DNA of 64,000 nucleotides from Paenibacillus planticolens (GTDB lineage Bacteria; Bacillota; Bacilli; Paenibacillales; NBRC-103111): contig NZ_WHNZ01000007.1 of the NCBI RefSeq assembly GCF_013141725.1, positions 310,001-374,000 on the forward strand. Reading direction: 5' to 3'. A model generated the notes under the pieces. That model did no database searches, had not been told where the DNA came from, and worked only from the letters and a program-made list of their open reading frames with translations. Position numbers and translations under genes: made by a program. Positions 25,079 to 32,852 of this stretch are shown here, one piece after another. Positions within the stretch are counted from its first letter, which is position 1; the number at the start of each line of letters is the position of its first letter.

Positions 25079-26053
25079 ATGACAGCACCCCAAATCGATT
25101 CCAAAACAAAACGATTCGCATACTCAGCCATCGTTATTTATTCCACTATCGTAGGACTCTCTTTTCTTTTCGGAAAATTAGCTTTATCGGTGGCAACGCC
25201 GCTGGATAGCCTTGCTCACCGCTTTACCGTCTCCCTTATCGCTGCGTCCATTCCTGTCCTGTTTGGATGGATGAAGCTTCAAATTAAGCCGCGGGATGTG
25301 CTCGCTATTCTTCCGCTTGCCGTCTTATATCCGTCGATGTTCTTCGCTTTCCAAGCATTTGGCTTGCGATTCACAACCTCTGCGGAGGCAGGTATTATCC
25401 ATGCGACGGTGCCAATCTTCACGATGGTTGCGGCAGCCTATTTCCTGAAGGAACGTACTACGAGGCTGCAGCAGCTTTCGACGCTTCTCTCCGTAGCGGG
25501 AGTCATCTTCATCTTTGTCATGAAAGGTACGACGATTGATCTAACCAATATGAAAGGCACGCTGCTCATTCTCTTGTCAGCCCTTGCATTAGCCGGATAT
25601 AGCGTGTTTGCAAGGAGGCTTACTTCGCGTATGAATGTGATTGCCATGACCTATGTGATGACGGTGATTGGCTTCCTTGTCTTCAACTTGATGGCAGTCG
25701 GCCAGCACTTGGCAGAAGGTACGCTACCTCATTATTTTGAGCCGTTTGCAAGCCCGGTGTTTCTGTTGGCAATTCTTTATTTGGGCATACTCTCCTCGCT
25801 CATTTCCAGCTTGCTCAGCAATTACGCTTTATCGAAGCTGGAGGCATCGAAGGTGAGCGTGTTCAATCATCTTGCCACATTGGTTTCAATTGTTGGGGGC
25901 TTCGTGTTCTTAAACGAGCAGCTTGCCTACTACCACCTGATCGGCGCGGCTGTCATTATCGCAGGAGTGTTAGGTGCGAACGCGGGGGCATGGGGAAGGA
26001 GGAAGACCGCGCTTCCTCCCAAGGGGTCTGTTCAAATGAATAAGAATGAATGA
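25079..26053 (+). CDS. EamA/DMT family transporter
   Basis: This 324-residue protein has ten hydrophobic helices in two EamA repeats. The first repeat ends near AAYFLKERTTRLQQLSTLLS and the second near FLNEQLAYYHLIGAAVIIAG, the duplicated (L/N)E(R/Q) signature of the drug/metabolite transporter superfamily. It lies in the cytoplasmic membrane and probably exports an amino acid or related metabolite. AGGAGG lies 6 nt before the ATG. Head-to-head pairing with a MocR gene is a recurrent arrangement in which the regulator controls the exporter. Confidence 0.9.
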   Translation: MTAPQIDSKTKRFAYSAIVIYSTIVGLSFLFGKLALSVATPLDSLAHRFTVSLIAASIPVLFGWMKLQIKPRDVLAILPLAVLYPSMFFAFQAFGLRFTTSAEAGIIHATVPIFTMVAAAYFLKERTTRLQQLSTLLSVAGVIFIFVMKGTTIDLTNMKGTLLILLSALALAGYSVFARRLTSRMNVIAMTYVMTVIGFLVFNLMAVGQHLAEGTLPHYFEPFASPVFLLAILYLGILSSLISSLLSNYALSKLEASKVSVFNHLATLVSIVGGFVFLNEQLAYYHLIGAAVIIAGVLGANAGAWGRRKTALPPKGSVQMNKNE

Positions 26054-26091
26054 TAGCACTGTTTTTGCACAATTTTTAAAATTTCCATATC

Positions 26092-27330
26092 TTATTGCGG
26101 TATCGGATTTTCCGGCAACCATACAATACCGCTGTAAGTTGAAATATGATACCAGCTAACGCCTTGTGGGGAGATCCATTTCTCAAAAGACTGGGCATCT
26201 TGAAAAGTAAAGGTACCGGCAACATGACAAACTTCCCCCGTTAATGGAAAATAATAAGTTGTTGTTTCTGGTGTCAATTTTACCAGTTCTTTTGTTTCTG
26301 TAATTCCGTGAGGACGTTCGAGTGGCGCCCGATCTAGATTGACGACTTTCCATCCGTACGGCGTTTGGATACGTGCCCACCCGTTATTGATTTTGTCGGC
26401 AACATAGTCACCGGGCTGCAACCAATTTTGCAAAGTGGGTCCTGATTCTCCATCAATGTCAAAATAACGTGTTGCAGTCCGCAATTTGATTTTCTCGTTG
26501 GAAAGGTCGAATTGTGTCAATGGTCCGTCCACTGAAGGATAGTATAATAAATTTGCTAAAGCCCATTTGAACGTTCCATCATCCAATTGAACCTTGTACC
26601 ATTGGGTACTTCCAACCCCCGCATAGATAATGGTGCGTGAAACCAATTGACTTAAACCTGCGTTCGCTTGAACACCTTTTCCTGAGCCAACGAATGGGTA
26701 ATCATAAAGTAGTTCGTTTCCTTTAAATTTAATGATCATGTCACTAGGCTGCTCTATTACGTCTTCAGGAATAAACGGGTTTTCAATCCACTTCTCTCCG
26801 AATTCATCTGTAGATATACGGTACCATATGGGTGCCTCAAGCATCGCCCTACCCGTATGTGCCCCCTTATATAAATTTTGATACTTCGCAGTTACATGGA
26901 CTTTTTGCGGCTTGAGCACTTGTGGCGACTCATTCATGAAAACACCGACATTGGGATGGTCATACATGTTCATTTCATTAACAATTGTAATGTCTCTTTC
27001 CGTTTCCCAGTATCCGCCTGCAGTGATTTTGTTGTCATCCTCAATCCATTTCTCGCCCATCCACGTTTTCACACGAATGTATTCTTTACCGTTCTCCTTT
27101 GCTAAACAATCTCCTTCCTGATAGCTGCATGCAACTCTTAACATTTGAATACCCGAAACTGAGCCTGCCACCGAATTCGGATTCTTATAGTCATCTAGCA
27201 ATTTTGTCTCCGAAAGGACGACTAGCTGGCTATTTGCCATTAAATCGATGGTTGCAAACGCTTGATGACTAAACGAAAAACTCAACCCGCTAATTAAGAT
27301 TAACATTATGTACTTAATGTTTTTTTTCAT
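26092..27330 (-). CDS. Secreted SH3-repeat protein
   Basis: This protein of about 412 residues has a signal peptide (MKKNIKYIMLILISGLSFSF then SHQAFA). Five degenerate repeats of about 60-80 residues share a pattern of aromatic, spaced hydrophobics and W[IVL]: YIRVKTWMGEKWIE, YRISTDEFGEKWIE, YKVQLDDGTFKWAL, ARIQTPYGWKVVNL and YHISTYSGIVWLPE. These match bacterial SH3/GW-type cell-wall-binding modules. No catalytic domain is seen, so a wall-binding or adhesive role is inferred. ATG at 27330 is preferred because GGAG is 5 nt ahead. The GNAT gene upstream ends 33 bases before it on the same strand, so the two may be one operon. Confidence 0.78.
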   Translation of the reverse strand: MKKNIKYIMLILISGLSFSFSHQAFATIDLMANSQLVVLSETKLLDDYKNPNSVAGSVSGIQMLRVACSYQEGDCLAKENGKEYIRVKTWMGEKWIEDDNKITAGGYWETERDITIVNEMNMYDHPNVGVFMNESPQVLKPQKVHVTAKYQNLYKGAHTGRAMLEAPIWYRISTDEFGEKWIENPFIPEDVIEQPSDMIIKFKGNELLYDYPFVGSGKGVQANAGLSQLVSRTIIYAGVGSTQWYKVQLDDGTFKWALANLLYYPSVDGPLTQFDLSNEKIKLRTATRYFDIDGESGPTLQNWLQPGDYVADKINNGWARIQTPYGWKVVNLDRAPLERPHGITETKELVKLTPETTTYYFPLTGEVCHVAGTFTFQDAQSFEKWISPQGVSWYHISTYSGIVWLPENPIPQ

Positions 27331-27363
27331 TTTGGCTCCCTTCCACTTGTTTATCATGGATAA

Positions 27364-27915
27364 TTACACCAGTTGCTTATTGAAACATTGACTGTATTCA
27401 AAAAAGTCTAACCGCTCCACTTGATACAAATCATAAATCTGTTCCGCTTTATTGATTGATTTATACATTTCATGGTGTATATCATTTGCTAACTTGGCAT
27501 ACGGCAGTTTTTCTACCGCCTTCTTCGAGCGGATATTTTGTTTGCGGATTTTCAAAAAAACCGTTTCGATCTGATGTTCAAGAAATAGTTCAGTAAAAAA
27601 GGATTCCTTCGCTCGTTGGTTATACCCTTTTCCAAAATAAGGAGTTCCAATCCATGTGGCCAAGAAGCCTGTTTTATTCGCAATATCATATAAATCAATG
27701 GTACCAATCGGATGTCCCATATCGTCAAGAATTGTTCTAGAAATACACGTCTCCAGTTCTTCTTCAACGATCAACTGTTTGGTTACGAATAAATATTCCT
27801 CATAAAATTTGCATTTATAACGAACGTATGGAAAAACTTCAGGATCCATCATTAAGCTAAATAATGTGTGGCATTCGTTCAAATCACGTTTTTTTAACAT
27901 TATGTCTATTACCAC
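27364..27915 (-). CDS. GNAT family acetyltransferase (RimL-like)
   Basis: This is a 183-residue protein. DMGHPIGTIDLYDIANKTGF, then LATWIGTPYFGKGYNQRAKE and FLKIRKQNIRSKKAVEKLPY follow the order of RimJ/RimL-type GNAT enzymes, where GKGYNQ takes the place of the G-x-G acetyl-CoA loop. The start may be GTG at 27915 (AAAGGA 4-5 nt ahead) or ATG at 27900. A 16-bp inverted repeat (27912-27972) covers this ribosome site, so translation may be controlled by RNA folding. The acceptor substrate is unknown. Confidence 0.78.
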   Translation of the reverse strand: MVIDIMLKKRDLNECHTLFSLMMDPEVFPYVRYKCKFYEEYLFVTKQLIVEEELETCISRTILDDMGHPIGTIDLYDIANKTGFLATWIGTPYFGKGYNQRAKESFFTELFLEHQIETVFLKIRKQNIRSKKAVEKLPYAKLANDIHHEMYKSINKAEQIYDLYQVERLDFFEYSQCFNKQLV

Positions 27916-27972
27916 CTAGTCCTTTTAGTTCGCGATATCAAACAACTATAAGTATATAAAAGGACTTGGTGG
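27912..27972 (-). promoter_or_regulatory. Inverted repeat over the GNAT ribosome binding site
   Basis: CCACCTAGTCCTTTTA (27912-27927) pairs at 15 of 16 positions with TAAAAGGACTTGGTGG (27957-27972), with a 29-base loop. In the minus-strand transcript the second arm holds AAAAGGACTAGGTGG, the ribosome site and GTG start. Folding would hide it; alternatively the dyad is a protein site. Confidence 0.5.
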
Positions 27973-28129
27973 ATTTTATTAATTCTACATGTTTTTTGTG
28001 TAAAAAGTCATGTACCCTTACAGAGTTACTGCGGGGCATTGTTCTAAGCTCAGATGAATACTATTAAACGAAAGCATAATCTAAGGCGGAGCAAAGAACT
28101 ATTACTGCTCTAAGGAGGAAAGTCAATAC

Positions 28130-29224
28130 ATGCCGACATCAACTGGAACGAGTATGGTTTACATCATGTCCAATATGGAACAAATGAATGAAGTCATCGC
28201 TTTTTACCGGGACATGAATGGCATGCTTACCTTTATGGGGGCCTACCCAACATATGGAAGAGGTACGGGGACAAAAAAAGTTTCACCTGCAACAGCAAAC
28301 GACGGCATTGATCCCCTACTGTCACAAGGATCACTATCTTTATCCCGTGATGGTCGGTTCTTATTTGCAGTCAATGCAGGCAGCAATAGTATCAGCAGTT
28401 TCATCATTACTGACAACGGAGGACTCGTTCTCGCCGATGTGAAGCCATCGGGAGGCGCTCAGCCAAATAGCGTAAATGTATTCAGCAATCTACTTTATGT
28501 TTCAAACGTGGGAAATGCCGCCAATCATTATGCATCCAATATCACTGGTTTTCGCGTAGCGGATAATGGACGACTTACGAATATTCCGGGTTCCACCCAT
28601 TCTCTAAGTACGATCAATGCTCAGCCTGCGCAGGTTTTGTTCACTCCAGATGGCAGCAAAATCGTTGTATCTGAGTTTACTACAGACCGTCTCAGCGTAT
28701 TCCATGTGAATACAAATGGTACTGTTGCAAGACCAATCATTAACCAATCTAATGGTACGAGACCGTTAGGCGCTTGTTTCCTATCCTCAGGAATCCTTTT
28801 AGTTACGGAAGTATCTTCCAGTGCGCTGTCATCCTATTCTATGAGTGACAACGGACTGCTTCATGTTATCAGTGGCTCTGTGCAGAACGGCCAGCAGACT
28901 GCATGCTGGGTTGCTATTACGAGTAATGAACGTTTTGCATATACCACCAATACCTTAAGTGGCACAATATCCACTTATCGGATAGATGACAGCGGAGCGC
29001 TAACGGTTCTCGGACACATTACAAGTACACCTGTTGGCACACCTGCTGGCATACCGATAGATGCTGGTGTGAGTAAAGACGGACGCAATTTTTATACCCT
29101 TAACGGCAATCAGGGCACAGTCTCCGTATTTCATATCAAGGATGATGGCAGTCTAATCAGATTGCAGGTTGCCGCATCGACCAACTTTCCGTATTTTGGT
29201 TCACAAGGTTTAGCTGTTCTTTGA
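28130..29224 (+). CDS. Lactonase-like seven-bladed beta-propeller protein
   Basis: This 364-residue protein has repeated blades of the 6-phosphogluconolactonase/YbhE type: LSLSRDGRFLFAVNAGSNSI, then FRVADNGRLTN, VLFTPDGSKIVVSEFTTDRL, AITSNERFAYTTNTLSGTIS and AGVSKDGRNFYTLNGNQGTV. Family members hydrolyse sugar lactones or serve as propeller scaffolds. Without a pathway nearby the substrate is open. No signal peptide is seen. AAGGAGG lies 9-10 nt before the ATG. It stands alone, ending before a hairpin at 29262-29294. Confidence 0.82.
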   Translation: MPTSTGTSMVYIMSNMEQMNEVIAFYRDMNGMLTFMGAYPTYGRGTGTKKVSPATANDGIDPLLSQGSLSLSRDGRFLFAVNAGSNSISSFIITDNGGLVLADVKPSGGAQPNSVNVFSNLLYVSNVGNAANHYASNITGFRVADNGRLTNIPGSTHSLSTINAQPAQVLFTPDGSKIVVSEFTTDRLSVFHVNTNGTVARPIINQSNGTRPLGACFLSSGILLVTEVSSSALSSYSMSDNGLLHVISGSVQNGQQTACWVAITSNERFAYTTNTLSGTISTYRIDDSGALTVLGHITSTPVGTPAGIPIDAGVSKDGRNFYTLNGNQGTVSVFHIKDDGSLIRLQVAASTNFPYFGSQGLAVL

Positions 29225-29261
29225 TTAATTCTTTGAATCGTCCGTTTGACAAATAAACCGT

Positions 29262-29294
29262 CCCCTTCAATGGTATGATATACCACTAAAGGGG
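29262..29294 (+). terminator. Probable terminator of the propeller gene
   Basis: CCCCTT and TGGTAT on the left pair with ATACCA and AAGGGG on the right, around GAT. TTATTTG follows. Confidence 0.6.
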
Positions 29295-29472
29295 TTATTT
29301 GCGTGTGGATTTATAGCCCTATCGAGTCATGCTAAAAAAAGAATACAGACTTAGGTCCAGTGACAGCTCCAACGTTTGGCGAGTCTCTCTACCGAACCAT
29401 AGACAGGTGATATGTTCATCTTGTTTTGTTAAATTTTATAAGTAAGCAATCTTGTTGGAAGGAGCGAAGTAA

Positions 29473-29814
29473 GTGAAAACTGTATTTCGCATCATGATCT
29501 ATCTCATCGTTTTTGTCGTCGTCGTAGGGGGGACAGGCGCGGTCGGGTACGTCAATACGATGAATGCCGGAATGTCGGTATACGATAAAGCGCCACCTGT
29601 ACTAACGGATGTGCAGGTGCCGAAATATGACCTGAACAAACCTACCGTGGCTGTGCTGCTGGCGAACGAATCAACGGAAGTGTTCGATTTTCTCGTCCCG
29701 TACGAGATGTTTGCGATGACTGAAGCATACAACGTATACGGTGTTGCCCCCGATCGCGAAATTAAATCACTAACCGGCGGGCTCGATGTCGTCCCGCATT
29801 ATAATGGTCCATGA
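29473..29814 (+). pseudogene. Truncated membrane-anchored DJ-1/PfpI-family protein
   Basis: AAGGAG lies 8 nt before GTG 29473. The frame has an N-terminal membrane helix (IMIYLIVFVVVVGGTGAVGY) and then the start of a PfpI-type domain: KPTVAVLLANESTEVFDFLV, PYEMFAMTEAYNVYGVAPDR and IKSLTGGLDVVPHY. It stops after Asn-Gly-Pro at 113 residues. From memory, intact relatives continue for more than 250 residues, with the reactive Cys well beyond this point. The nucleotides after about 29805 belong to a different gene on the other strand (Imm7-like fragment), so a deletion or recombination has removed the rest. It is not expected to be functional. Confidence 0.75.
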
Positions 29815-29967
29815 GTTCAACCCGTTCCTTCTCCGTAAACTAGAGATTTTTTCACTATCCACCTCTTCTATATATTTCATGAATTTATTATAAGCCTCAT
29901 CTTCCAGTAATTCATTTGTATCATGTGTGTGGTATCTTAAAACAATCCAACCATGAAACTCATACAT
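29770..29967 (-). pseudogene. Truncated Imm7-type immunity protein fragment
   Basis: ATG 29967 is preceded by GGAGAGG at 4 nt. The product begins MYEFHGWIVLRYHTHDTNEL then LEDEAYNKFMKYIEEVDSEK and ISSLRRRNGLNS, the start of an Imm7-family immunity protein (typically about 120-140 residues). After about residue 52 it runs into the antisense of the truncated PfpI gene and stops at 29770. Immunity proteins neutralise polymorphic toxins; no toxin gene is nearby, so this is an orphaned remnant. The family assignment rests on remembered N-terminal consensus (EFHGW, L-E-D). Confidence 0.6.
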
Positions 29968-29998
29968 ATTACCTCTCCTTATTCTTATTAAATATGCA

Positions 29999-30445
29999 CT
30001 AATCGAACTTTTTAATAAAGTTCTTTTGATCCTTTGTAAAAATATAGCCACGTCGCTCGTAGAACTGGTGAGCCTGCAACCGAGTTGGATGGGATAACAA
30101 TTTAATCCCGGAATATCCATTATTCATTGCCCATTGTTCAAGACTCTCTATCAACAAGCTGCCTAAGCCTTGATTTCTATACTCTTTCTTAACCACAAAG
30201 CCTAAGACGTTTACTAAAGAGTCGGAAAAAAGTAATTCATATGGACTTCCGTGAATATATCCAATTACCTCGTTATGTTGTTCATAAACATAGATGATAT
30301 CTTTTGTTTTCTTTGTAATGATTTCAATCTTCTCTTTTACTTTTTCTTCAGAAAATAAGGATAAATTCGGATTAAAATCTTGGTTTAACAAATAGATATC
30401 AAGATAATCAGTTACCCTAATTTCCCTAATGTTCTTTTCTCTCAT
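29999..30445 (-). CDS. GNAT family N-acetyltransferase
   Basis: This is a 148-residue enzyme with VLGFVVKKEYRNQGLGSLLI then ESLEQW (acetyl-CoA loop RNQGLGS) and TRLQAHQFYERRGYIFTKDQ near the end. The substrate is unknown. ATG 30445 has GAGG 9 nt ahead; the frame is open five codons further to a TTG. The stop of the upstream small gene (30457) lies within this ribosome site, so the two are translationally coupled. Confidence 0.85.
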   Translation of the reverse strand: MREKNIREIRVTDYLDIYLLNQDFNPNLSLFSEEKVKEKIEIITKKTKDIIYVYEQHNEVIGYIHGSPYELLFSDSLVNVLGFVVKKEYRNQGLGSLLIESLEQWAMNNGYSGIKLLSHPTRLQAHQFYERRGYIFTKDQKNFIKKFD

Positions 30446-30456
30446 TTTTGAACGCC

Positions 30457-30660
30457 TCAATTCTTTAAATCTGAATGAACATCTCTTAATTGTTGGTCAG
30501 CTATCATCCGAGAATTATGTGTTTTTATATCCTCTCGTTCCCAGTCAATTTGCCTACGTTCGATTCTAGTCAATTTTTTTGATATGGTTTCCAGCCTGAA
30601 CACCACATAAATCGGAAATAATAGAAATAAGATTAAAACCGGCCAATTAATCAATACCAT
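30457..30660 (-). CDS. Small single-helix membrane protein with charged tail
   Basis: This is a 67-residue protein. The helix NWPVLILFLLFPIYVVFRLE at about residues 5-24 is followed by a strongly charged, probably coiled-coil tail (SKKLTRIERRQIDWEREDIK). AAAGGGGC lies 4 nt before the ATG at 30660. It resembles small membrane-tethered partners of unknown role. Its stop codon overlaps the ribosome site of the GNAT gene, so the two form an operon. Confidence 0.6.
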   Translation of the reverse strand: MVLINWPVLILFLLFPIYVVFRLETISKKLTRIERRQIDWEREDIKTHNSRMIADQQLRDVHSDLKN

Positions 30661-30753
30661 CAAGCCCCTTTTTCCTTAATTTGCGTGACTTTTAATACGG
30701 AATGGATCCGCCAAGCAAGAAAGAAAACATATGAACATTATGACATTATTCGC

Positions 30754-31698
30754 TTACTCTAGCCCTGTTCCTTCATCAAAGCCAAGCATAATGTTCATAT
30801 TTTGAATGGCTGCCCCCGAGGCGCCTTTTCCCAGATTATCAAATCTGGAAACAAGTAATATTCCATCCTTATTGCCAAAAACAAATATATCCAAATAATT
30901 GGTATTATTGCACTGCATAAGATTAAAGTAACCGTCTTCCAGATAAGCCTCAGAGTCGTAAGGGATAACTCGTACAAAACGTTCATCTTTATAATACGAA
31001 GCAAGCAGTTCTTGAACATCGCTAGCTGTTACATTCTTATTAAACATTTTAGGAAACAGAGGAATTGAAACCGCATCTCCCTGATAATAGTTCCCGACTA
31101 TTGGCGTGAACAGCGGTGCTGAGTTTAACCCCGAATATAGCTGCATTTCTGAAAGATGCTTGTGGTTAAGGTTAAGTGCATATTGTCTTGGTGCGAAAAG
31201 CTGATCTCTAGTTGAGCTCTCATATTCAGATATAAGTTTCCTGCCTCCACCACTATATCCTGTAAGCGAATAACAAGTCGCAGGATAATCGCTCGGTATA
31301 ATTCCTTCAGCGACCAAAGGGTGCATAGCTAAAATAAACCCTGTCGCGTGACATCCTGGGACAGATACTCTGGATGAATTTTGGATATTATTTCTTTGAT
31401 TTTTATGTAATTCTGGCAATCCGTATGTCCACTCTTGGTTCGTCCTAAACGCCGTACTTGCGTCAATGATTTTGGTTTTTTTATTTGTTACCATAGATAC
31501 GGAATCCCTTGAAGCGGAATCTGGAAGACAAAGGAATACAATATCCGCTTCATTGATTAGAGCCCTACGCGCTTCGTAGTCTTTTCGCTTTTCCGACTCA
31601 ATTTTGATTACTTCAATATTAGAAATCTTAGATAAGTATTCATGAATTTTTAAACCTGTTGTACCTTCTTGACCATCCACAAATATTTTATATGTCAT
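30754..31698 (-). CDS. argC: N-acetyl-gamma-glutamyl-phosphate reductase, short (type 2) form
   Basis: This 314-residue enzyme performs the third step of arginine synthesis: NADPH-dependent reduction of N-acetylglutamyl phosphate to the semialdehyde. The N-terminus FVDGQEGTTGLKIHEYLSK replaces the G-x-x-G-x-x-G of the long form and marks type 2. The catalytic Cys lies in VSVPGCHATGFILAMHPLVA. The His-containing HKHLSEM and the C-terminal DNLGKGASGAAIQNMNIMLG are also family features. AAGGAG lies 7 nt before ATG 31698. It stands alone without argJBD, which is unusual because argC normally heads the arginine operon in these bacteria. An ARG-box-like site precedes it. Confidence 0.93.
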   Translation of the reverse strand: MTYKIFVDGQEGTTGLKIHEYLSKISNIEVIKIESEKRKDYEARRALINEADIVFLCLPDSASRDSVSMVTNKKTKIIDASTAFRTNQEWTYGLPELHKNQRNNIQNSSRVSVPGCHATGFILAMHPLVAEGIIPSDYPATCYSLTGYSGGGRKLISEYESSTRDQLFAPRQYALNLNHKHLSEMQLYSGLNSAPLFTPIVGNYYQGDAVSIPLFPKMFNKNVTASDVQELLASYYKDERFVRVIPYDSEAYLEDGYFNLMQCNNTNYLDIFVFGNKDGILLVSRFDNLGKGASGAAIQNMNIMLGFDEGTGLE

Positions 31699-31723
31699 TT
31701 TCCCACTCCTTACCACTTAAGTT

Positions 31724-31741
31724 TATGTATAATTATAAATA
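31724..31741. promoter_or_regulatory. ARG-box-like site (ArgR/AhrC) upstream of argC
   Basis: TATGTATAATTATAAATA fits the 18-bp ARG-box pattern (TNTGNATWWWWATNCANA) with one mismatch and lies 26 bases upstream of argC. The region is AT-rich, which lowers the weight of the match. Confidence 0.4.
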
Positions 31742-31826
31742 TTATTGTATATATATTCAATCCATTTATGATGTTTTCCTTCCAATTAGAAAAAAGACGC
31801 CCACAAGGAGCGCCTTACTTCTTCCA

Positions 31827-32600
31827 TTAGCTATGACCTGCTTGGGGTTGTTTGTTAGCCGGTGCAAACCAGCCAATAAGTGCAATAGCAACCAAGACAC
31901 CGTAGAAGATAAGCGTCCAACCTGTGCTATGCGGGAAATCATGATTTAAGATACCAATATCCCTATGCGCAAGGGTAATTACGGCAAGCTTCACCCCGAC
32001 CCAAGCCACGATTGCATAAGCCGTTGTCTCCAAAGCGGGTCGTTGCCCCAGTAACTTTACAAACCATGTAGCCGCATATTTGATTAAAACTAGCCCGGCT
32101 ATGCCACCAAGAACGACTACGATAAATTGTCCTCCGTCCATTCCACCAAATTCGCCAAGCGGCGAATCTGGCAGTCCAAGCGCAAGAGCTACTGCCGCAA
32201 GAATGGAATCAATCGCAAATGCAAGATCTGCAAATGCAATCTTTCCTACCGTTGGCCAGAAGCCTTTCCCGGTGGATTCTTTTGCCACCTCGCCATGAAG
32301 AGCTTCCTTTCCTTTGTTTATGCGTGCTTGTATGATGTGTTTTAATCCGAGATATAAAAGATAGGCCGCCCCAATCGCCTGTACTTGCCAGACATTGGCA
32401 ATAAAAGAGATCGCAAAAAGAGCAACAAACCGGAAAACGAAAGCCATAATAATTCCATAGTTAATGGCTCTCTTCTTTTGATCCTCCGGTAAATGTTTGG
32501 CAATTACCGCCAAAACCAGCGCATTATCGGCCGATAACAAACCCTCCAATCCAATAAGAATTAATAAAGTCCATGCGTACTCCAGCCAAAGTGACTCCAA
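31827..32600 (-). CDS. TerC family membrane protein (YkoY-like)
   Basis: This 257-residue protein has about seven helices. The two family motifs are intact: LIGLEGLLSADNALVLAVIA in helix 1 and KIAFADLAFAIDSILAAVAL in the middle, with acidic residues inside the membrane. TerC/YkoY proteins are linked to tellurite resistance and, in Bacillus, to manganese export that supports secreted metalloproteins. Bacillus ykoY has a manganese riboswitch. Here the leader (about 100 bases examined) lacks the GGGGAGUA/CUGAC motif, so no riboswitch is called. AGAGGGGA precedes the ATG. Confidence 0.9.
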   Translation of the reverse strand: MESLWLEYAWTLLILIGLEGLLSADNALVLAVIAKHLPEDQKKRAINYGIIMAFVFRFVALFAISFIANVWQVQAIGAAYLLYLGLKHIIQARINKGKEALHGEVAKESTGKGFWPTVGKIAFADLAFAIDSILAAVALALGLPDSPLGEFGGMDGGQFIVVVLGGIAGLVLIKYAATWFVKLLGQRPALETTAYAIVAWVGVKLAVITLAHRDIGILNHDFPHSTGWTLIFYGVLVAIALIGWFAPANKQPQAGHS

Positions 32601-32668
32601 TTTCTACTTCCCCTCTCTTTAATGAATGATTTCTGCAAAGTCCGTATTCAACGCAAGTTCAGGCAAGT

Positions 32669-32691
32669 TGGGGATTTTTATACCATCCCCA
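32669..32691 (+). terminator. Hairpin in the terC leader region
   Basis: TGGGGAT pairs with ATCCCCA across 9 bases. On the plus strand TTTTTCC follows, so it has terminator form for plus-strand transcription although no plus-strand gene precedes it. On the minus strand it lies about 70 bases before terC and could shape its leader. Confidence 0.35.
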
Positions 32692-32733
32692 TTTTTCCAA
32701 TTTTTAAAGCATTCACTACAAAATTATCGTCAC

Positions 32734-32785
32734 TTGTGATACGGTTCACCGCGGCTATGGTTTCGCGTCATTTGTGATAAGGTTC
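32734..32785. repeat. Two more copies of the TTGTGATACGGTTC short repeat
   Basis: An exact 20-base copy of the motif at 22367-22386 is at 32734-32753. A diverged copy (TTGTGATAAGGTTCTCC) starts at 32772. All lie outside genes. Confidence 0.6.
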
Positions 32786-32813
32786 TCCTTATGAGTCTAA
32801 CGATGAAATGTCA

Positions 32814-32837
32814 AAGGGCACCCTGATGGGTGCCCTT
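32814..32837 (-). terminator. Terminator of the second SDR gene
   Basis: A perfect 10-bp stem (AAGGGCACCC with GGGTGCCCTT) has a 4-base loop, 15 bases past the SDR stop. The T run on the minus strand is short. Confidence 0.7.
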
Positions 32838-32852
32838 AATCTGATGCATACT

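Noticed and set aside
32601-32760. A yybP-ykoY manganese riboswitch before the terC-like gene
   Set aside because: Bacillus ykoY has one, but the conserved GGGGAGUA and CUGAC elements are not found. Only a simple hairpin is present.
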